In this document: positions 16,786-25,230 of the stretch, one piece after another
Layout: each line of letters begins with the position of its first letter
Numbering within the stretch: position 1 is the first letter of the stretch
Made by a program: the position numbers and the translations under genes
Assembly: GCF_030813595.1 (NCBI RefSeq)
Contig: NZ_JAUSUH010000005.1
Span: 186,001-250,000 of the forward strand
Direction of reading: 5' to 3'
Length of the DNA: 64,000 bases
Source of the DNA: Ancylobacter vacuolatus
GTDB taxonomy: Bacteria > Pseudomonadota > Alphaproteobacteria > Rhizobiales > Xanthobacteraceae
The notes under the pieces: generated by a model
Told to the model about the DNA's origin: nothing
The model's database searches: none
What the model saw: only the letters and a program-made list of their open reading frames with translations

Positions 16786-17387
16786 AGCGTGGCGCGGTAG
16801 CGCTCCAGCATCTCGGCCTGCGTCTCGGCGCTGGCCATGCCGAGCTGGTCGCGCAGCATCTCGCCCATGCTGGGCAGCCGGTCGCGCGGCAGGAAGCTGT
16901 CCGGGTTCCAGGCGCCCGAACGCATGAACGCCTTGGCGCAGTGCAGATAGACTTCCTCCACCGCGATGCGCAGCACCGTCGCCGGCGGCTTGCCGTTGAC
17001 GACGAAGCGGGCGACGAGATCGGCATCGTCGCGGATTTCCGCCCGGCCATTGACCCGCAGCGTCTCGTCGACGCCGGGGATGAGAAAGAGCAGGCCTACT
17101 GCCGGGTTGGCGATCAGATTGGTGAGTGTGTCCAGCCGGTTGTTGCCCGGCCGGTCGGGCAGGAGCAGCGTGCCGGGGTCCTCGACCATCACGAAGCCCG
17201 GCGCGTCGCCGCGCGGGGTGACGTCGGCGCGCCCGTCCGCGCCCATCGAGGACAGCATGACCAGCGGCGAATAGGAGATGAAGGCGCGGGCATGCGGATC
17301 GATGGCCGGCAGCACCTTGCGGCGGCTGCGCTCGCGCGTCTCGCCATAGAGTGCGCGAAGGTCCTCAAGGGTGGTGAGGGCGGCCAT
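16779..17387 (-). CDS. Pyridoxamine 5'-phosphate oxidase-family FMN protein (MSMEG_1061 type)
   Basis: A 202-aa protein with the split-barrel fold signs FISYSPLVMLSSMGADGRADVTPRGD (quoted in part: SSMGADGRADVTPRGD), LLLPDRPGNNRLDTLTNL and GLLFLIPGVDETLRVNGRAEI. The family binds FMN or F420-like flavins and often reduces small molecules or detoxifies; the substrate is unknown. It is convergent with the hydroxyacid oxidase and 11 bp downstream of phnF on the same strand, perhaps transcribed behind it. Confidence 0.8.
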   Translation of the reverse strand: MAALTTLEDLRALYGETRERSRRKVLPAIDPHARAFISYSPLVMLSSMGADGRADVTPRGDAPGFVMVEDPGTLLLPDRPGNNRLDTLTNLIANPAVGLLFLIPGVDETLRVNGRAEIRDDADLVARFVVNGKPPATVLRIAVEEVYLHCAKAFMRSGAWNPDSFLPRDRLPSMGEMLRDQLGMASAETQAEMLERYRATLY

Positions 17388-17398
17388 GGTCTGTCCTT

Positions 17399-18169
17399 TC
17401 AGTTCTTCACGATGAGCTGCACGCGATCGGCACAGAACCGGGCGCGGGAATATTGGATCGGCCGGCGCTGCGGGTCGCCATTGATGGCGTCCACTACCAT
17501 GACAGTGCGGCCGGCGGGGAGGGCGAGCAGGCGGCGATCCTCCTCATCGGCGGGACGGGCGGTGATGCGGGTTTCCAGCCGGCGATAATCGCCGAGGCCC
17601 AGCGTTTCCAGCGCCCGCGTCACCGAACCGGTGGCGGCGACCAGCAAATCGAGGTCGCGGCAGCGGCCGGCCTCGTACCAGTGCGAGGCGACGGTGATCG
17701 GCACGCCGTCGGCCTCGCGGATCATGTCAATGCGCAGCACCTTGGCACCCGGCGCCAGGCCCAGCGCCTGCGCGATCTCGGCTGAGGCCGCCTCGACGCG
17801 CGAGCCGATGAGCCGCCCGCTGGGCGCGCGGCCCTCGCGCGAGACGATCTCGGAGAAGCGGGTGCGCGGGCCGATGGGATAGCGGATCGGCGGTTCCTTG
17901 ACGAAGGTGCCGCGCCCCGGCGTCGCCTCGATCAGCCGGCGCTCGGTGAGGTGGGCCAGCGCCCGGCGCAGGGTGTGGCGATTGACGCCGAAGCGTTCCG
18001 CCAGCTCGTTTTCCGTCGGCAGGCGCGCGCCGGGGGCGAGACGGCCCTCGACGATGTCGGCCTCGATCCGCTCGGCGATCTGCTTCCACAGCGAAACACC
18101 GGTGCCGCGCGCCACGTCCTCGTCCGGGGAGGGGGGCGATGTCATGGCGCTGTCGTTGGTCGGGTTCAT
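17399..18169 (-). CDS. phnF: Phosphonate metabolism regulator PhnF (GntR/HutC-UTRA)
   Basis: A 256-aa protein from the ATG at 18169. The winged HTH covers about residues 25-95 (GARLPTENELAERFGVNRHT, ALAHLTERRLIEATPGRGTF) and the UTRA effector domain follows (about 110-250, ending PIQYSRARFCADRVQLIV). It is divergent from phnG, the normal layout for PhnF repressors of C-P lyase operons. A 24-bp palindrome lies in the intergenic region and is its likely operator. Confidence 0.92.
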   Translation of the reverse strand: MNPTNDSAMTSPPSPDEDVARGTGVSLWKQIAERIEADIVEGRLAPGARLPTENELAERFGVNRHTLRRALAHLTERRLIEATPGRGTFVKEPPIRYPIGPRTRFSEIVSREGRAPSGRLIGSRVEAASAEIAQALGLAPGAKVLRIDMIREADGVPITVASHWYEAGRCRDLDLLVAATGSVTRALETLGLGDYRRLETRITARPADEEDRRLLALPAGRTVMVVDAINGDPQRRPIQYSRARFCADRVQLIVKN

Positions 18170-18203
18170 CTTCTCACCGCGGTGCAAAAAACTGCGCTTG
18201 CCT

Positions 18204-18227
18204 ATTTGTATAGATGAATATACAAAT
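18204..18227. promoter_or_regulatory. PhnF operator candidate
   Basis: ATTTGTATA-gatgaa-TATACAAAT is a perfect 9-bp inverted repeat with a 6-bp spacer. It lies 34 bp upstream of phnF and 48 bp upstream of phnG. The GT...TATA...AC core matches the general HutC-subfamily operator pattern. No clear Pho box was seen beside it. Confidence 0.75.
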
Positions 18228-18275
18228 CCGCCGAAATGTAAACGGCCTTTGCGGCCCGCAGGCGCGGATTTCCAG

Positions 18276-18752
18276 ATGCAGTCTTCCCCAGAAGAATCCA
18301 GCAATGCCAACGCCTGGCGTGCGACGCGGCAGGGCGTGATGGCGGTGATGGCGCGGGCGGAATCGGCCGAGCTCGACGCCATCCTGGTGCGCCTCGGCCC
18401 GCTTCCCGCCGCCTCCAACCTCAAGCCGCCGGAAGTCGGGCTGGTGATGCTGCGCGGACGGACGGGCGGGGATGGCGCCCCGTTCAATCTCGGCGAGGCG
18501 ACGGTTTCTCGCGCCGCGATCCGGCTGGAGGGCGGCGCCGCCGGCTTCGCCTATCGCCTCGGGCGCGATCTCAAGGCGGCCCGCGCGGCGGCCATTCTCG
18601 ACGCGCTGTGGCAGGACGAGGCCCGGCGTGCGGCGGTGGAAGACGCGCTGGCGCCGGTGCGGGCGCGGCTGTCCGATGAGGCGGCGACGGTGCGGACCGA
18701 GACGGCGGCGACCAAGGTCGACTTCTTCACCCTCGTGCGCGGGGAGGACTGA
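18276..18752 (+). CDS. phnG: C-P lyase subunit PhnG
   Basis: A 158-aa protein from the ATG at 18276; the longer open frame runs through the divergent promoter and is ruled out. Family blocks include RQGVMAVMARAESAEL, LKPPEVGLVMLRGR and FNLGEATVSRAAIRL. PhnG is part of the PhnGHIJ core, which makes ribose-1-methylphosphonate-5-triphosphate together with PhnI and cleaves it after PhnM action. It is the first gene of the operon, 1 bp before phnH. Confidence 0.92.
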   Translation: MQSSPEESSNANAWRATRQGVMAVMARAESAELDAILVRLGPLPAASNLKPPEVGLVMLRGRTGGDGAPFNLGEATVSRAAIRLEGGAAGFAYRLGRDLKAARAAAILDALWQDEARRAAVEDALAPVRARLSDEAATVRTETAATKVDFFTLVRGED

Positions 18753-18753
18753 C

Positions 18754-19371
18754 ATGTCCGTCGCCACTTCCGACACCAGCCTAACCTCTTGCCTTGCCAC
18801 TGGTTTCATTGATCCTGTGCTCGATGGGCAGGCCAGTTTCCGCGCCGCCATGTGGGCGCTCTCCCGCCCCGGTCGGGTCGAGCCGATCGCGGCCGCGCTC
18901 ACCCCGCCGGCGCCGCTCAATCCGGAAGCGGCGGCGCTGGTGCTGGCGCTGTGCGACTACGAGACCCCGCTCTGGCTGGACCCGGCGCTGGCCCGCGTGC
19001 CTGAGGTCGCCGCCTTCCTGCGCTTTCATACCGGGGCGCCTGTTGTCGAGGATGCGGCCGAGGCACGCTTCGCGCTGATCGCCGAACCCCTTGATATGCC
19101 GGACTTTTTCGATTTCGCGCAGGGTTCGCCCGAATTCCCGGACACCTCCGCCACGCTGATCCTGCAGGTGGAAGCCTTCACCGGTGGGCTGGTGCTGGAA
19201 GGGCCGGGGGTTCAGGGCCGCGCCGCTTTCGGCGCTGCGCCGCTGCCGGCGGACTTCATCGCCCGCATGGCGGAGAACCGGGCCGGATTCCCGCTCGGGG
19301 TCGATCTGCTGCTGGCCGGGCCGGGCGGTGTCGCCGGCCTGCCGCGTTCCGTCACCGTGAAGGAGGGTTGA
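18754..19371 (+). CDS. phnH: C-P lyase subunit PhnH
   Basis: A 205-aa protein with the PhnH opening DPVLDGQASFRAAMWALSRPG and later PEFPDTSATLILQV, LVLEGPGVQG and FPLGVDLLLAG. PhnH is a PLP-transferase-like fold without PLP that dimerises inside the C-P lyase core. It starts 1 bp after phnG and ends 3 bp before phnI, consistent with a coupled operon. Confidence 0.93.
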   Translation: MSVATSDTSLTSCLATGFIDPVLDGQASFRAAMWALSRPGRVEPIAAALTPPAPLNPEAAALVLALCDYETPLWLDPALARVPEVAAFLRFHTGAPVVEDAAEARFALIAEPLDMPDFFDFAQGSPEFPDTSATLILQVEAFTGGLVLEGPGVQGRAAFGAAPLPADFIARMAENRAGFPLGVDLLLAGPGGVAGLPRSVTVKEG

Positions 19372-19374
19372 GCG

Positions 19375-20502
19375 ATGTATGTGGCGGCCAAGGGCGGCGA
19401 AAAGGCCATCCGCAACGCCCACGCGCTTCTCGCCAAGCGTCGGAGGGGAAACAGGAATCTGCCCTCGATCAGCCTCGCCCAGATCGCGCAGCAATTGACG
19501 CTGGCGGTGGACCGGGTGATGGCGGAGGGCTCGCTTTATGATGTGGAGCTGGCGGCGCTGGCGGTGAAGCAGGCGCGCGGCGACCTGATCGAGGCGATCT
19601 TCCTCATCCGCGCCTTCCGCACCACCCTGCCGCGCTTCGGCTATGCGAAGGCACTCGACACGGCGGAGATGCTGGTGCGCCGGCGGGTGTCGGCCACCTA
19701 TAAGGACCTGCCCGGCGGCCAGCTGCTGGGGCCGACCTTCGACTATACCCACCGGCTGCTGGATACCTCTCTGGGCGTGGCCGATCCGGCCAATGAGGTG
19801 GACGATCAGGCCAGTGAGGCCAAACCGGCCGATGACGCCGCCGCGCCCGTTTCCATGCCGCGCGTCACCGATCTGCTCGGGCAGGAGGGGCTGATCGAGG
19901 GCGCGCCCGCCGATGATGGCAGCGAGCCCTTCGACATCACCCGCGCCCCGGTCTCTTATCCCGTCGACCGCTCGACCCGGCTGCAGACGCTGGCGCGCGG
20001 CGATGAGGGCTATCTGCTGGCGCTCGGCTATTCCACCCAGCGCGGCTATGGCCGCTCGCACCCCTTTGTCGGCGAGATCCGCTTCGGCGATGTCGAGGTG
20101 ATCTTCGAGGCGCCGGAACTCGGCTTCGAGGTCTCGCTCGGCACGGTGCAGGTGACGGAGTGCCAGAGCGTCAACCAGTTCAAGGGCACGGCGACCACCG
20201 CGCCGCAGTTCACCCGCGGCTATGGCCTCGTCTTCGGGCAGTGCGAGCGCAAGGCGCTCTCCATGGCGCTGGTCGAGCGGGCGCTGCGCTGGGAGGAACT
20301 GGGCGAGGAGCGCGGCGCCCCGGCGCAGGACGAGGAATTCGTGCTCTCCCATTGCGACAATGTGCAGGCGACCGGCTTCGTCGAGCACCTCAAGCTGCCG
20401 CATTACGTGGATTTCCAGGCCGAGCTCGATCTCGTGCGCCGCATGCGGGCCGAGCATGAGGAAAGCCGCCGCGCGGCTGACATGAAGGAGGCGGCGGAAT
20501 GA
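19375..20502 (+). CDS. phnI: C-P lyase subunit PhnI
   Basis: A 375-aa protein opening MYVAAKGGEKAIRNAHALL, the family hallmark, with LARGDEGYLLALGYSTQRGY, SHPFVGEIRFGDVEV and EEFVLSHCDNVQATGFVEHL in order (each quoted short). PhnI is the nucleosidase component that joins phosphonate to ribose triphosphate with loss of adenine. Its stop overlaps the phnJ start (ATGA). Confidence 0.95.
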   Translation: MYVAAKGGEKAIRNAHALLAKRRRGNRNLPSISLAQIAQQLTLAVDRVMAEGSLYDVELAALAVKQARGDLIEAIFLIRAFRTTLPRFGYAKALDTAEMLVRRRVSATYKDLPGGQLLGPTFDYTHRLLDTSLGVADPANEVDDQASEAKPADDAAAPVSMPRVTDLLGQEGLIEGAPADDGSEPFDITRAPVSYPVDRSTRLQTLARGDEGYLLALGYSTQRGYGRSHPFVGEIRFGDVEVIFEAPELGFEVSLGTVQVTECQSVNQFKGTATTAPQFTRGYGLVFGQCERKALSMALVERALRWEELGEERGAPAQDEEFVLSHCDNVQATGFVEHLKLPHYVDFQAELDLVRRMRAEHEESRRAADMKEAAE

Positions 20503-21398
20503 ACGCCCACGCTGTCGGGGGCATGCCCGAGATCACGTATAATTTCGCCTATCTTGACGAGCAGACCAAAAGGATGATCCGCCGCGCCATTCTCAAGGCG
20601 ATCGCGGTGCCGGGCTATCAGGTGCCCTTCGCGGCGCGCGAAATGCCGATGCCTTATGGCTGGGGAACCGGCGGCGTGCAGGTGACGGCCGCCGTGCTCG
20701 GCCCGAAGGATGTGCTGAAGGTCATCGACCAGGGCGCCGACGACACCACCAATGCGGTGGCCATTCGCGGCTTCTTCGAGAAGACCGCCCGTGTCGCCAC
20801 CACCACCTCGGCGGTTGAGGCGACTGTCATCCAGACCCGCCACCGTGTGCCGGAGACGCCGCTCGCCGAGCACCAGATCCTCGTCTACCAGGTGCCGATT
20901 CCCGAGCCGCTGCGCTTTCTGGAGCCGCGCGAGACCGAGACGCGGCAGCTGCATGCGCTGGCGGAATACGGCCTCATGCATGTGAAGCTGTATGAGGACA
21001 TCGCCCGCCACGGCCATATCGCCACCACCTATGCCTACCCGGTTGAGGTGGCGGGGCGCTATGTGATGGACCCCTCGCCGATCCCGAAATTCGACAATCC
21101 CAAGCTCGATGATTGCCCGGCGCTGCAGCTGTTCGGCGCCGGGCGCGAAAAGCGCATCTACGCCATTCCGCCCTACACCAGGGTGCGCTCGCTCGATTTC
21201 GAGGACCACCCGTTCAAGGTGCAGCGCTTCGCCAAGCCCTGCGCGCTGTGCGCGGCGACGGGGGTCTATCTCGACGAGGTGATCCTCGACGACAAGGGCG
21301 GGCGGATGTTCGTGTGCTCGGACACCGACTATTGCAACGGCCGGCAGGTGGCGGGGCATCGGGGGGAGATGGCGGCCCCGGTGGGAGAGGGGGCATGA
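20499..21398 (+). CDS. phnJ: C-P lyase radical SAM subunit PhnJ
   Basis: A 299-aa protein. The C-terminal cysteines follow C-x2-C-x21-C-x5-C exactly (CALC at 238-241 region, then FVCSDTDYCNG), the [4Fe-4S] and catalytic-thiyl arrangement of PhnJ. Upstream are LDEQTKRMIRRAILKAIAVP and MPYGWGTGGVQVTAAVLG. It breaks the carbon-phosphorus bond of the ribosyl phosphonate using SAM radical chemistry. All key cysteines are present, so the enzyme should be functional. Confidence 0.96.
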   Translation: MNAHAVGGMPEITYNFAYLDEQTKRMIRRAILKAIAVPGYQVPFAAREMPMPYGWGTGGVQVTAAVLGPKDVLKVIDQGADDTTNAVAIRGFFEKTARVATTTSAVEATVIQTRHRVPETPLAEHQILVYQVPIPEPLRFLEPRETETRQLHALAEYGLMHVKLYEDIARHGHIATTYAYPVEVAGRYVMDPSPIPKFDNPKLDDCPALQLFGAGREKRIYAIPPYTRVRSLDFEDHPFKVQRFAKPCALCAATGVYLDEVILDDKGGRMFVCSDTDYCNGRQVAGHRGEMAAPVGEGA

Positions 21399-21415
21399 GT
21401 GCGCTCTCCACCGAC

Positions 21416-21568
21416 CATCCTTCGAGGCCGGGCTTTGCCCGGCACCTCAGGATGACGGGTGTTTCCCGTCATCCGGGGATGACGGGCGTCTCCCGTGATC
21501 CTGGGATTCTGTCCCGCGCACAGAACAACGTCATCCTGAGGTGCGAGCGCAGCGAGCCTCGAAGGATG
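21416..21568. repeat. Interspersed palindromic repeat between phnJ and phnK
   Basis: CATCCTTCGAGGC (21416-21428) and GCCTCGAAGGATG (21556-21568) are perfect 13-bp inverted ends of a 153-bp element. Inside is a 10-bp hairpin GGATGACGGG/CCCGTCATCC (21440-21464). The 208-bp phnJ-phnK gap has no gene. The same type of element is found between phnK and phnL. Confidence 0.8.
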
Positions 21569-21606
21569 CAGGTTCGGCGCGTGCTGACCGTGAAGGGACA
21601 CCAGCC

Positions 21607-22383
21607 ATGACCGACACACCCCTCCTGATCGCCGACGGGCTCTCGAAAAATTACGGCAACCGGATCGGCTGCCGCGACGTGTCGCTGGAGGTCTATCCCG
21701 GCGAGGTGCTCGCCGTGGTCGGGGAATCCGGCTCGGGCAAGTCGACTTTGCTCGGCCTGCTCTCCACCGAGCTGGAGCCGAGCGCGGGACGCGTTTCCTA
21801 CCGGCTGCGCGACGGGCGCCTGGCAGACCTCGCCAGCCTCGGCGCGGCGGAAAAGCGGCTCTTGATGCGCACCGACTGGGGCTTCGTGCGGCAGAACCCG
21901 GCCGACGGGCTGCGCATGGCGGTTTCGGCCGGCGGCAATGTCGGCGAGCGGCTGATGGCGGTCGGCTGGCGCCACTATGGCCATATCCGCGACGAGGCGC
22001 TGGACTGGCTGGCCAAGGTGGAAATCGCCGGCGACCGGATCGACGACGACCCGCGCGCCTTTTCCGGCGGCATGCGCCAGCGGCTGCAGATCGCCCGCAA
22101 CCTCGTGACCCGGCCGCGCCTCGTCTTCATGGACGAGCCGACCGGCGGGCTCGACGTGTCGGTGCAGGCGCGCCTGCTCGACCTCATTCGCGGCCTGGTG
22201 GCGGAACTGGGGCTGGCGGTGATCATCGTCACCCATGACCTCGCCGTGGCGCGGCTGCTGTCGCACCGCATGGTGGTGATGCGGCACGGGCGGGTGATCG
22301 AGACCGGCATCACCGACCAGGTGCTGGACGACCCGCGCGAGCCCTACACGCAGCTGCTCGTCTCCTCGGTTCTGGCGGCGTGA
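21607..22383 (+). CDS. phnK: C-P lyase ABC-type ATPase PhnK
   Basis: A 258-aa ABC ATPase from the ATG at 21607; the frame extends upstream into the repeat but that part is not conserved. Walker A is GESGSGKST, the signature is FSGGMRQRLQIARNL, and Walker B is LVFMDEPTGGLD. LSKNYGNRIGCRDVSLEVYP and GFVRQNPADGLRM are typical PhnK blocks. PhnK docks on PhnJ in the C-P lyase complex and is needed in vivo. Confidence 0.95.
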   Translation: MTDTPLLIADGLSKNYGNRIGCRDVSLEVYPGEVLAVVGESGSGKSTLLGLLSTELEPSAGRVSYRLRDGRLADLASLGAAEKRLLMRTDWGFVRQNPADGLRMAVSAGGNVGERLMAVGWRHYGHIRDEALDWLAKVEIAGDRIDDDPRAFSGGMRQRLQIARNLVTRPRLVFMDEPTGGLDVSVQARLLDLIRGLVAELGLAVIIVTHDLAVARLLSHRMVVMRHGRVIETGITDQVLDDPREPYTQLLVSSVLAA

Positions 22384-22418
22384 GCATGACCAGCGACTGG
22401 AAGGGCATATCCCGGCGA

Positions 22419-22569
22419 CATCCTTCGAGGCCGGGCTTTGCCCGGCACCCCAGGATGACGGAAATTCTCCGTCATCCTGGGGTGCCGGTGCGCTCCCATG
22501 GGAGGCGTCCTGCGTTTCCACCCCTCCAACGTCATCCTGAGGTGCGCGCGCAGCGCTCCTCGAAGGATG
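22419..22569. repeat. Interspersed palindromic repeat between phnK and phnL, with 20-bp perfect hairpin
   Basis: The ends are CATCCTTCGAGG (22419-22430) and CCTCGAAGGATG (22558-22569). Inside, CCGGCACCCCAGGATGACGG (22442-22461) is the exact inverted copy of 22469-22488 around a 7-nt loop. The element belongs to the same family as 21416-21568 and fills the whole phnK-phnL gap. Confidence 0.85.
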
Positions 22570-22591
22570 TCGCGACAGAGCCGAGGCGGCC

Positions 22592-23305
22592 ATGAGCAAA
22601 CCCTCTTTACCCATCCTGTCCGTTTCCGGCGTCGCCAAGACCTTCATCCTGCATCTGCGCGAAGGGGCGCGGCTGCCTGTGGTGAACGGCGCCGGCTTCG
22701 ACCTCTACGCCGGCGAATGCGTCGCCCTGGGCGGGCCCTCGGGCGCGGGCAAGAGCTCGCTGCTGAAGATGGTCTACGGCAATTACCGCGTCGATGAAGG
22801 CACGATCCGGGTGCGGGACGGCGAGGAAATGGTCGACGTCGCCTCCACCTCGCCGCGCCGGCTGATCAAGCTGCGCGACACCACCATGGGCTATGTCAGC
22901 CAGTTCCTGCGGGTGATCCCGCGCGTCGGCGCCCGCGACGTGGTGGCCGAGCCGCTGATCCATGACGGCGTGCCGCCTGAGGAAGCGGTGGCGCGGGCCG
23001 GCGCCCTGCTCGCCCGGCTGAACCTGCCGGAGCGGCTGTGGAACCTGCCGCCCGCCACCTTCTCGGGCGGCGAGCAGCAGCGGGTGAACATTGCGCGCGG
23101 GCTGATCGCCCATCGCCCGCTGCTCTTGATGGACGAGCCGACCGCCTCGCTCGATGCCGCCAACCGCAACGTGGTGGTGGAACTGATCGCGGAGAAGAAG
23201 CGGGCCGGCGTCGCCATTCTCGGCATTTTCCACGACGCGGAAGTGCGCGAGGCCGCCTGCGACCGGGTGATCGACGTGACCGACTTCGCCAAGGCGGCGG
23301 CGTGA
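22592..23305 (+). CDS. phnL: C-P lyase ABC-type ATPase PhnL
   Basis: A 237-aa ABC ATPase with Walker A GPSGAGKSS, signature FSGGEQQRVNIARGL and Walker B LLMDEPTASLD. LRDTTMGYVSQFLRVIPRV is the PhnL-specific Q-loop stretch. PhnL joins PhnK on the C-P lyase core. It begins 22 bp after the upstream repeat, with a weak GAGGCGG ribosome-binding site. Confidence 0.95.
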   Translation: MSKPSLPILSVSGVAKTFILHLREGARLPVVNGAGFDLYAGECVALGGPSGAGKSSLLKMVYGNYRVDEGTIRVRDGEEMVDVASTSPRRLIKLRDTTMGYVSQFLRVIPRVGARDVVAEPLIHDGVPPEEAVARAGALLARLNLPERLWNLPPATFSGGEQQRVNIARGLIAHRPLLLMDEPTASLDAANRNVVVELIAEKKRAGVAILGIFHDAEVREAACDRVIDVTDFAKAAA

Positions 23306-23319
23306 GGGGGCCCACCCAA

Positions 23320-23404
23320 CAACGTCCTTCCCGGCGTGACCCGGGGATCCACGACTTGGGCGGCGAAAGCAAAACGTGGAGGACCGGGACACGCCCGGTC
23401 CTGA
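23320..23404. repeat. Interspersed repeat between phnL and phnM
   Basis: The 133-bp phnL-phnM gap has a different repeat type, with CGTCCTTCCCGG near the left and a GGACCGGG-acacg-CCCGGTCC hairpin at 23381-23401. GGATCCACG and CGTGGAGGACC form imperfect inverted arms. Its wording resembles another common alphaproteobacterial intergenic element. Confidence 0.55.
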
Positions 23405-23438
23405 CGAAACGGCAACGGTGCACCGGTTCCGCAGGGAT

Positions 23439-24584
23439 ATGAAAATGATTGAGACCGTCTACGCCCATGCCCGGCTGGTGCTGGAAGAGGTGGTGATTGA
23501 GGGCCATCTCGTCGTGCGCGACGGCTTCATCACCGAGATCGGCACCGGGGCGGCGCCGCGCGGGGCGGTGGATATGGGCGGCGACTATGTGCTGCCGGGC
23601 TTTGTCGAGCTGCACACCGACCATGTCGAGGGCCATCTCTACCCCCGTCCCCGCGTCACCTGGAACGCCTTCGCCGCCGTGACCGCCTATGACGCGCAGA
23701 TCGCCGCCTCGGGCATCACCACCGTGTTCGATTCGCTGCGGGTCTGGCCGGACAAGCGCGCCGTGGGCATGGATGGCGACGCGCCGCTGCTCGCCCGCAC
23801 CCTGCGCGAGGCGGGCGAGGCCGGGGTGCTGCGGGCGGAGCATTTCGTGCATCTGCGCTGCGAGGTGACGGCCGATGGCGTGGTGGAGGAAGCGGGCGCG
23901 CTGGTGGAGAGCGCCGGGGTCCGGCTGATCTCGCTGATGGACCACACGCCGGGCCAGCGCCAGTTCATGACCGAGGCGCAGTTCCGCAGCTACTACAAGA
24001 AGAAGAGCGGCATGAGCGATGCCGATCTCGACATCATCGTCGCCGACCGGATGGACGCGCATGCCCGCTTCGCCCGGCCGAACCGCGCCCGGCTGGTGGC
24101 GATGGCGCGCGGGCAGGGCATCGTGCTGGCCAGCCATGACGACGCCACCGACGCCCATGTGGCGGAAGCGATCGAGGATGGCGTCGCCATCGCCGAATTC
24201 CCCACCACCGACAGCGCGGCGGAGGGTTCGCATGGCGCCGGGATCCGGGTGCTGATGGGCGCGCCGAACATTGTGCGCGGCGGCTCGCACACCGGCAATG
24301 TCGCCGCCGAGAGCCTGGCGCGGCGCGGGGTGCTCGATATCCTCTCGTCCGACTATGTGCCGGGCAGCCTGATGCTGGCCGCCTTTGACCTGCCGAAGCG
24401 TGTGCCGGCCATCACCCTGCCGCAGGCGGTGGCGATGGTGAGCGCCAACCCGGCGGCGGCGGCCGGGCTTACCGATCGCGGCCGGCTGGCGCCGGGGCTG
24501 CGGGCCGATTTCATCCGCGTGTCGGTGGCCGGCGCCGGCCCGGTGGCGCGGGCGGTGTGGCGGCAGGGGGAGCGGATTTCGTGA
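23439..24584 (+). CDS. phnM: Phosphonate triphosphate diphosphatase PhnM
   Basis: A 381-aa amidohydrolase from the ATG at 23439 (a second ATG at 23445 is possible). The frame upstream runs into the repeat. Metal-binding blocks include GFVELHTDHVEGHLYPRPRV, SLMDHTPGQRQF, LASHDDATDAHV and EFPTTDSAAEGSHGAGI. PhnM removes pyrophosphate from ribosyl-triphosphate phosphonate to give the PhnJ substrate. The last codon overlaps the GTG of phnN. Confidence 0.94.
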   Translation: MKMIETVYAHARLVLEEVVIEGHLVVRDGFITEIGTGAAPRGAVDMGGDYVLPGFVELHTDHVEGHLYPRPRVTWNAFAAVTAYDAQIAASGITTVFDSLRVWPDKRAVGMDGDAPLLARTLREAGEAGVLRAEHFVHLRCEVTADGVVEEAGALVESAGVRLISLMDHTPGQRQFMTEAQFRSYYKKKSGMSDADLDIIVADRMDAHARFARPNRARLVAMARGQGIVLASHDDATDAHVAEAIEDGVAIAEFPTTDSAAEGSHGAGIRVLMGAPNIVRGGSHTGNVAAESLARRGVLDILSSDYVPGSLMLAAFDLPKRVPAITLPQAVAMVSANPAAAAGLTDRGRLAPGLRADFIRVSVAGAGPVARAVWRQGERIS

Positions 24585-25180
24585 GTGAGGATGTGAGGGT
24601 GGCGCCGGGCGTGGACGAAAAGCGCGGCGGGGAGAAGCTCGGCCCCGGCCTGCTGGTGCTGGTGGTCGGCCCCTCCGGTGCCGGCAAGGACACGCTGCTC
24701 GCCTATGCCCGCGACAGGCTGGTGGGGCGCGCGGACATAAGCTTCGCCCGCCGCCGCATCACCCGCCCCACCGACGCCACCGAGGACCATGTGAGCGTTG
24801 ACGCCGCCGCCTTTGCGCAAGGGCTGGCGCAGGGGCGCTTTCCGCTGCACTGGCAGGCCAATGGGCTGAGCTACGCGCTGGGCGAGGAAGTCGCGCAGGA
24901 TATTTCGGCCGGCCGCATCGTCGTCGCCAATGGCTCGCGCGCGGCGGTGGGCGAGGCGCGGGCGCGCTTTGCCCGGGTGAAGCTGGTGCATGTCACCGCG
25001 CCGACCGAGATCTTGGCCGCGCGCATCGCTGCCCGCGGCCGCGAAAGTGCCGAGGACGTGCTGGCCCGGCTGAAGCGCGAACCGCCGCTCGACGCCCCGC
25101 CGGACCTCACCGTGCTCAATGTCGGCGCGGTGGAGACCGCCGGCGAGGCGCTGGCGGGGTTTTTGCGGGGGCTCACCTGA
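24581..25180 (+). CDS. phnN: Ribose 1,5-bisphosphate phosphokinase PhnN
   Basis: A 199-aa guanylate-kinase-like protein with P-loop GPSGAGKDT, RRRITRPTDATEDH and RIAARGRESAEDVLARLKR. I choose the GTG at 24581, which overlaps the phnM stop (GTGA) and follows GGGGGAG, over an upstream in-frame ATG. PhnN makes PRPP from ribose 1,5-bisphosphate, the product remaining after C-P lyase and PhnP. PhnP itself is not in the window. Confidence 0.93.
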   Translation: MSEDVRVAPGVDEKRGGEKLGPGLLVLVVGPSGAGKDTLLAYARDRLVGRADISFARRRITRPTDATEDHVSVDAAAFAQGLAQGRFPLHWQANGLSYALGEEVAQDISAGRIVVANGSRAAVGEARARFARVKLVHVTAPTEILAARIAARGRESAEDVLARLKREPPLDAPPDLTVLNVGAVETAGEALAGFLRGLT

Positions 25181-25230
25181 GAGGCGGCCGCGCCGGATCT
25201 CCCACCGCTTCGCTTCAGCTATGATGAGGC

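Noticed and set aside
21399..22591. CRISPR-like array suspected from the repeated CATCCTTCGAGG words
   Set aside because: The repeats are few, inverted and unevenly spaced, with no spacer pattern and no cas genes. They are palindromic dispersed elements.
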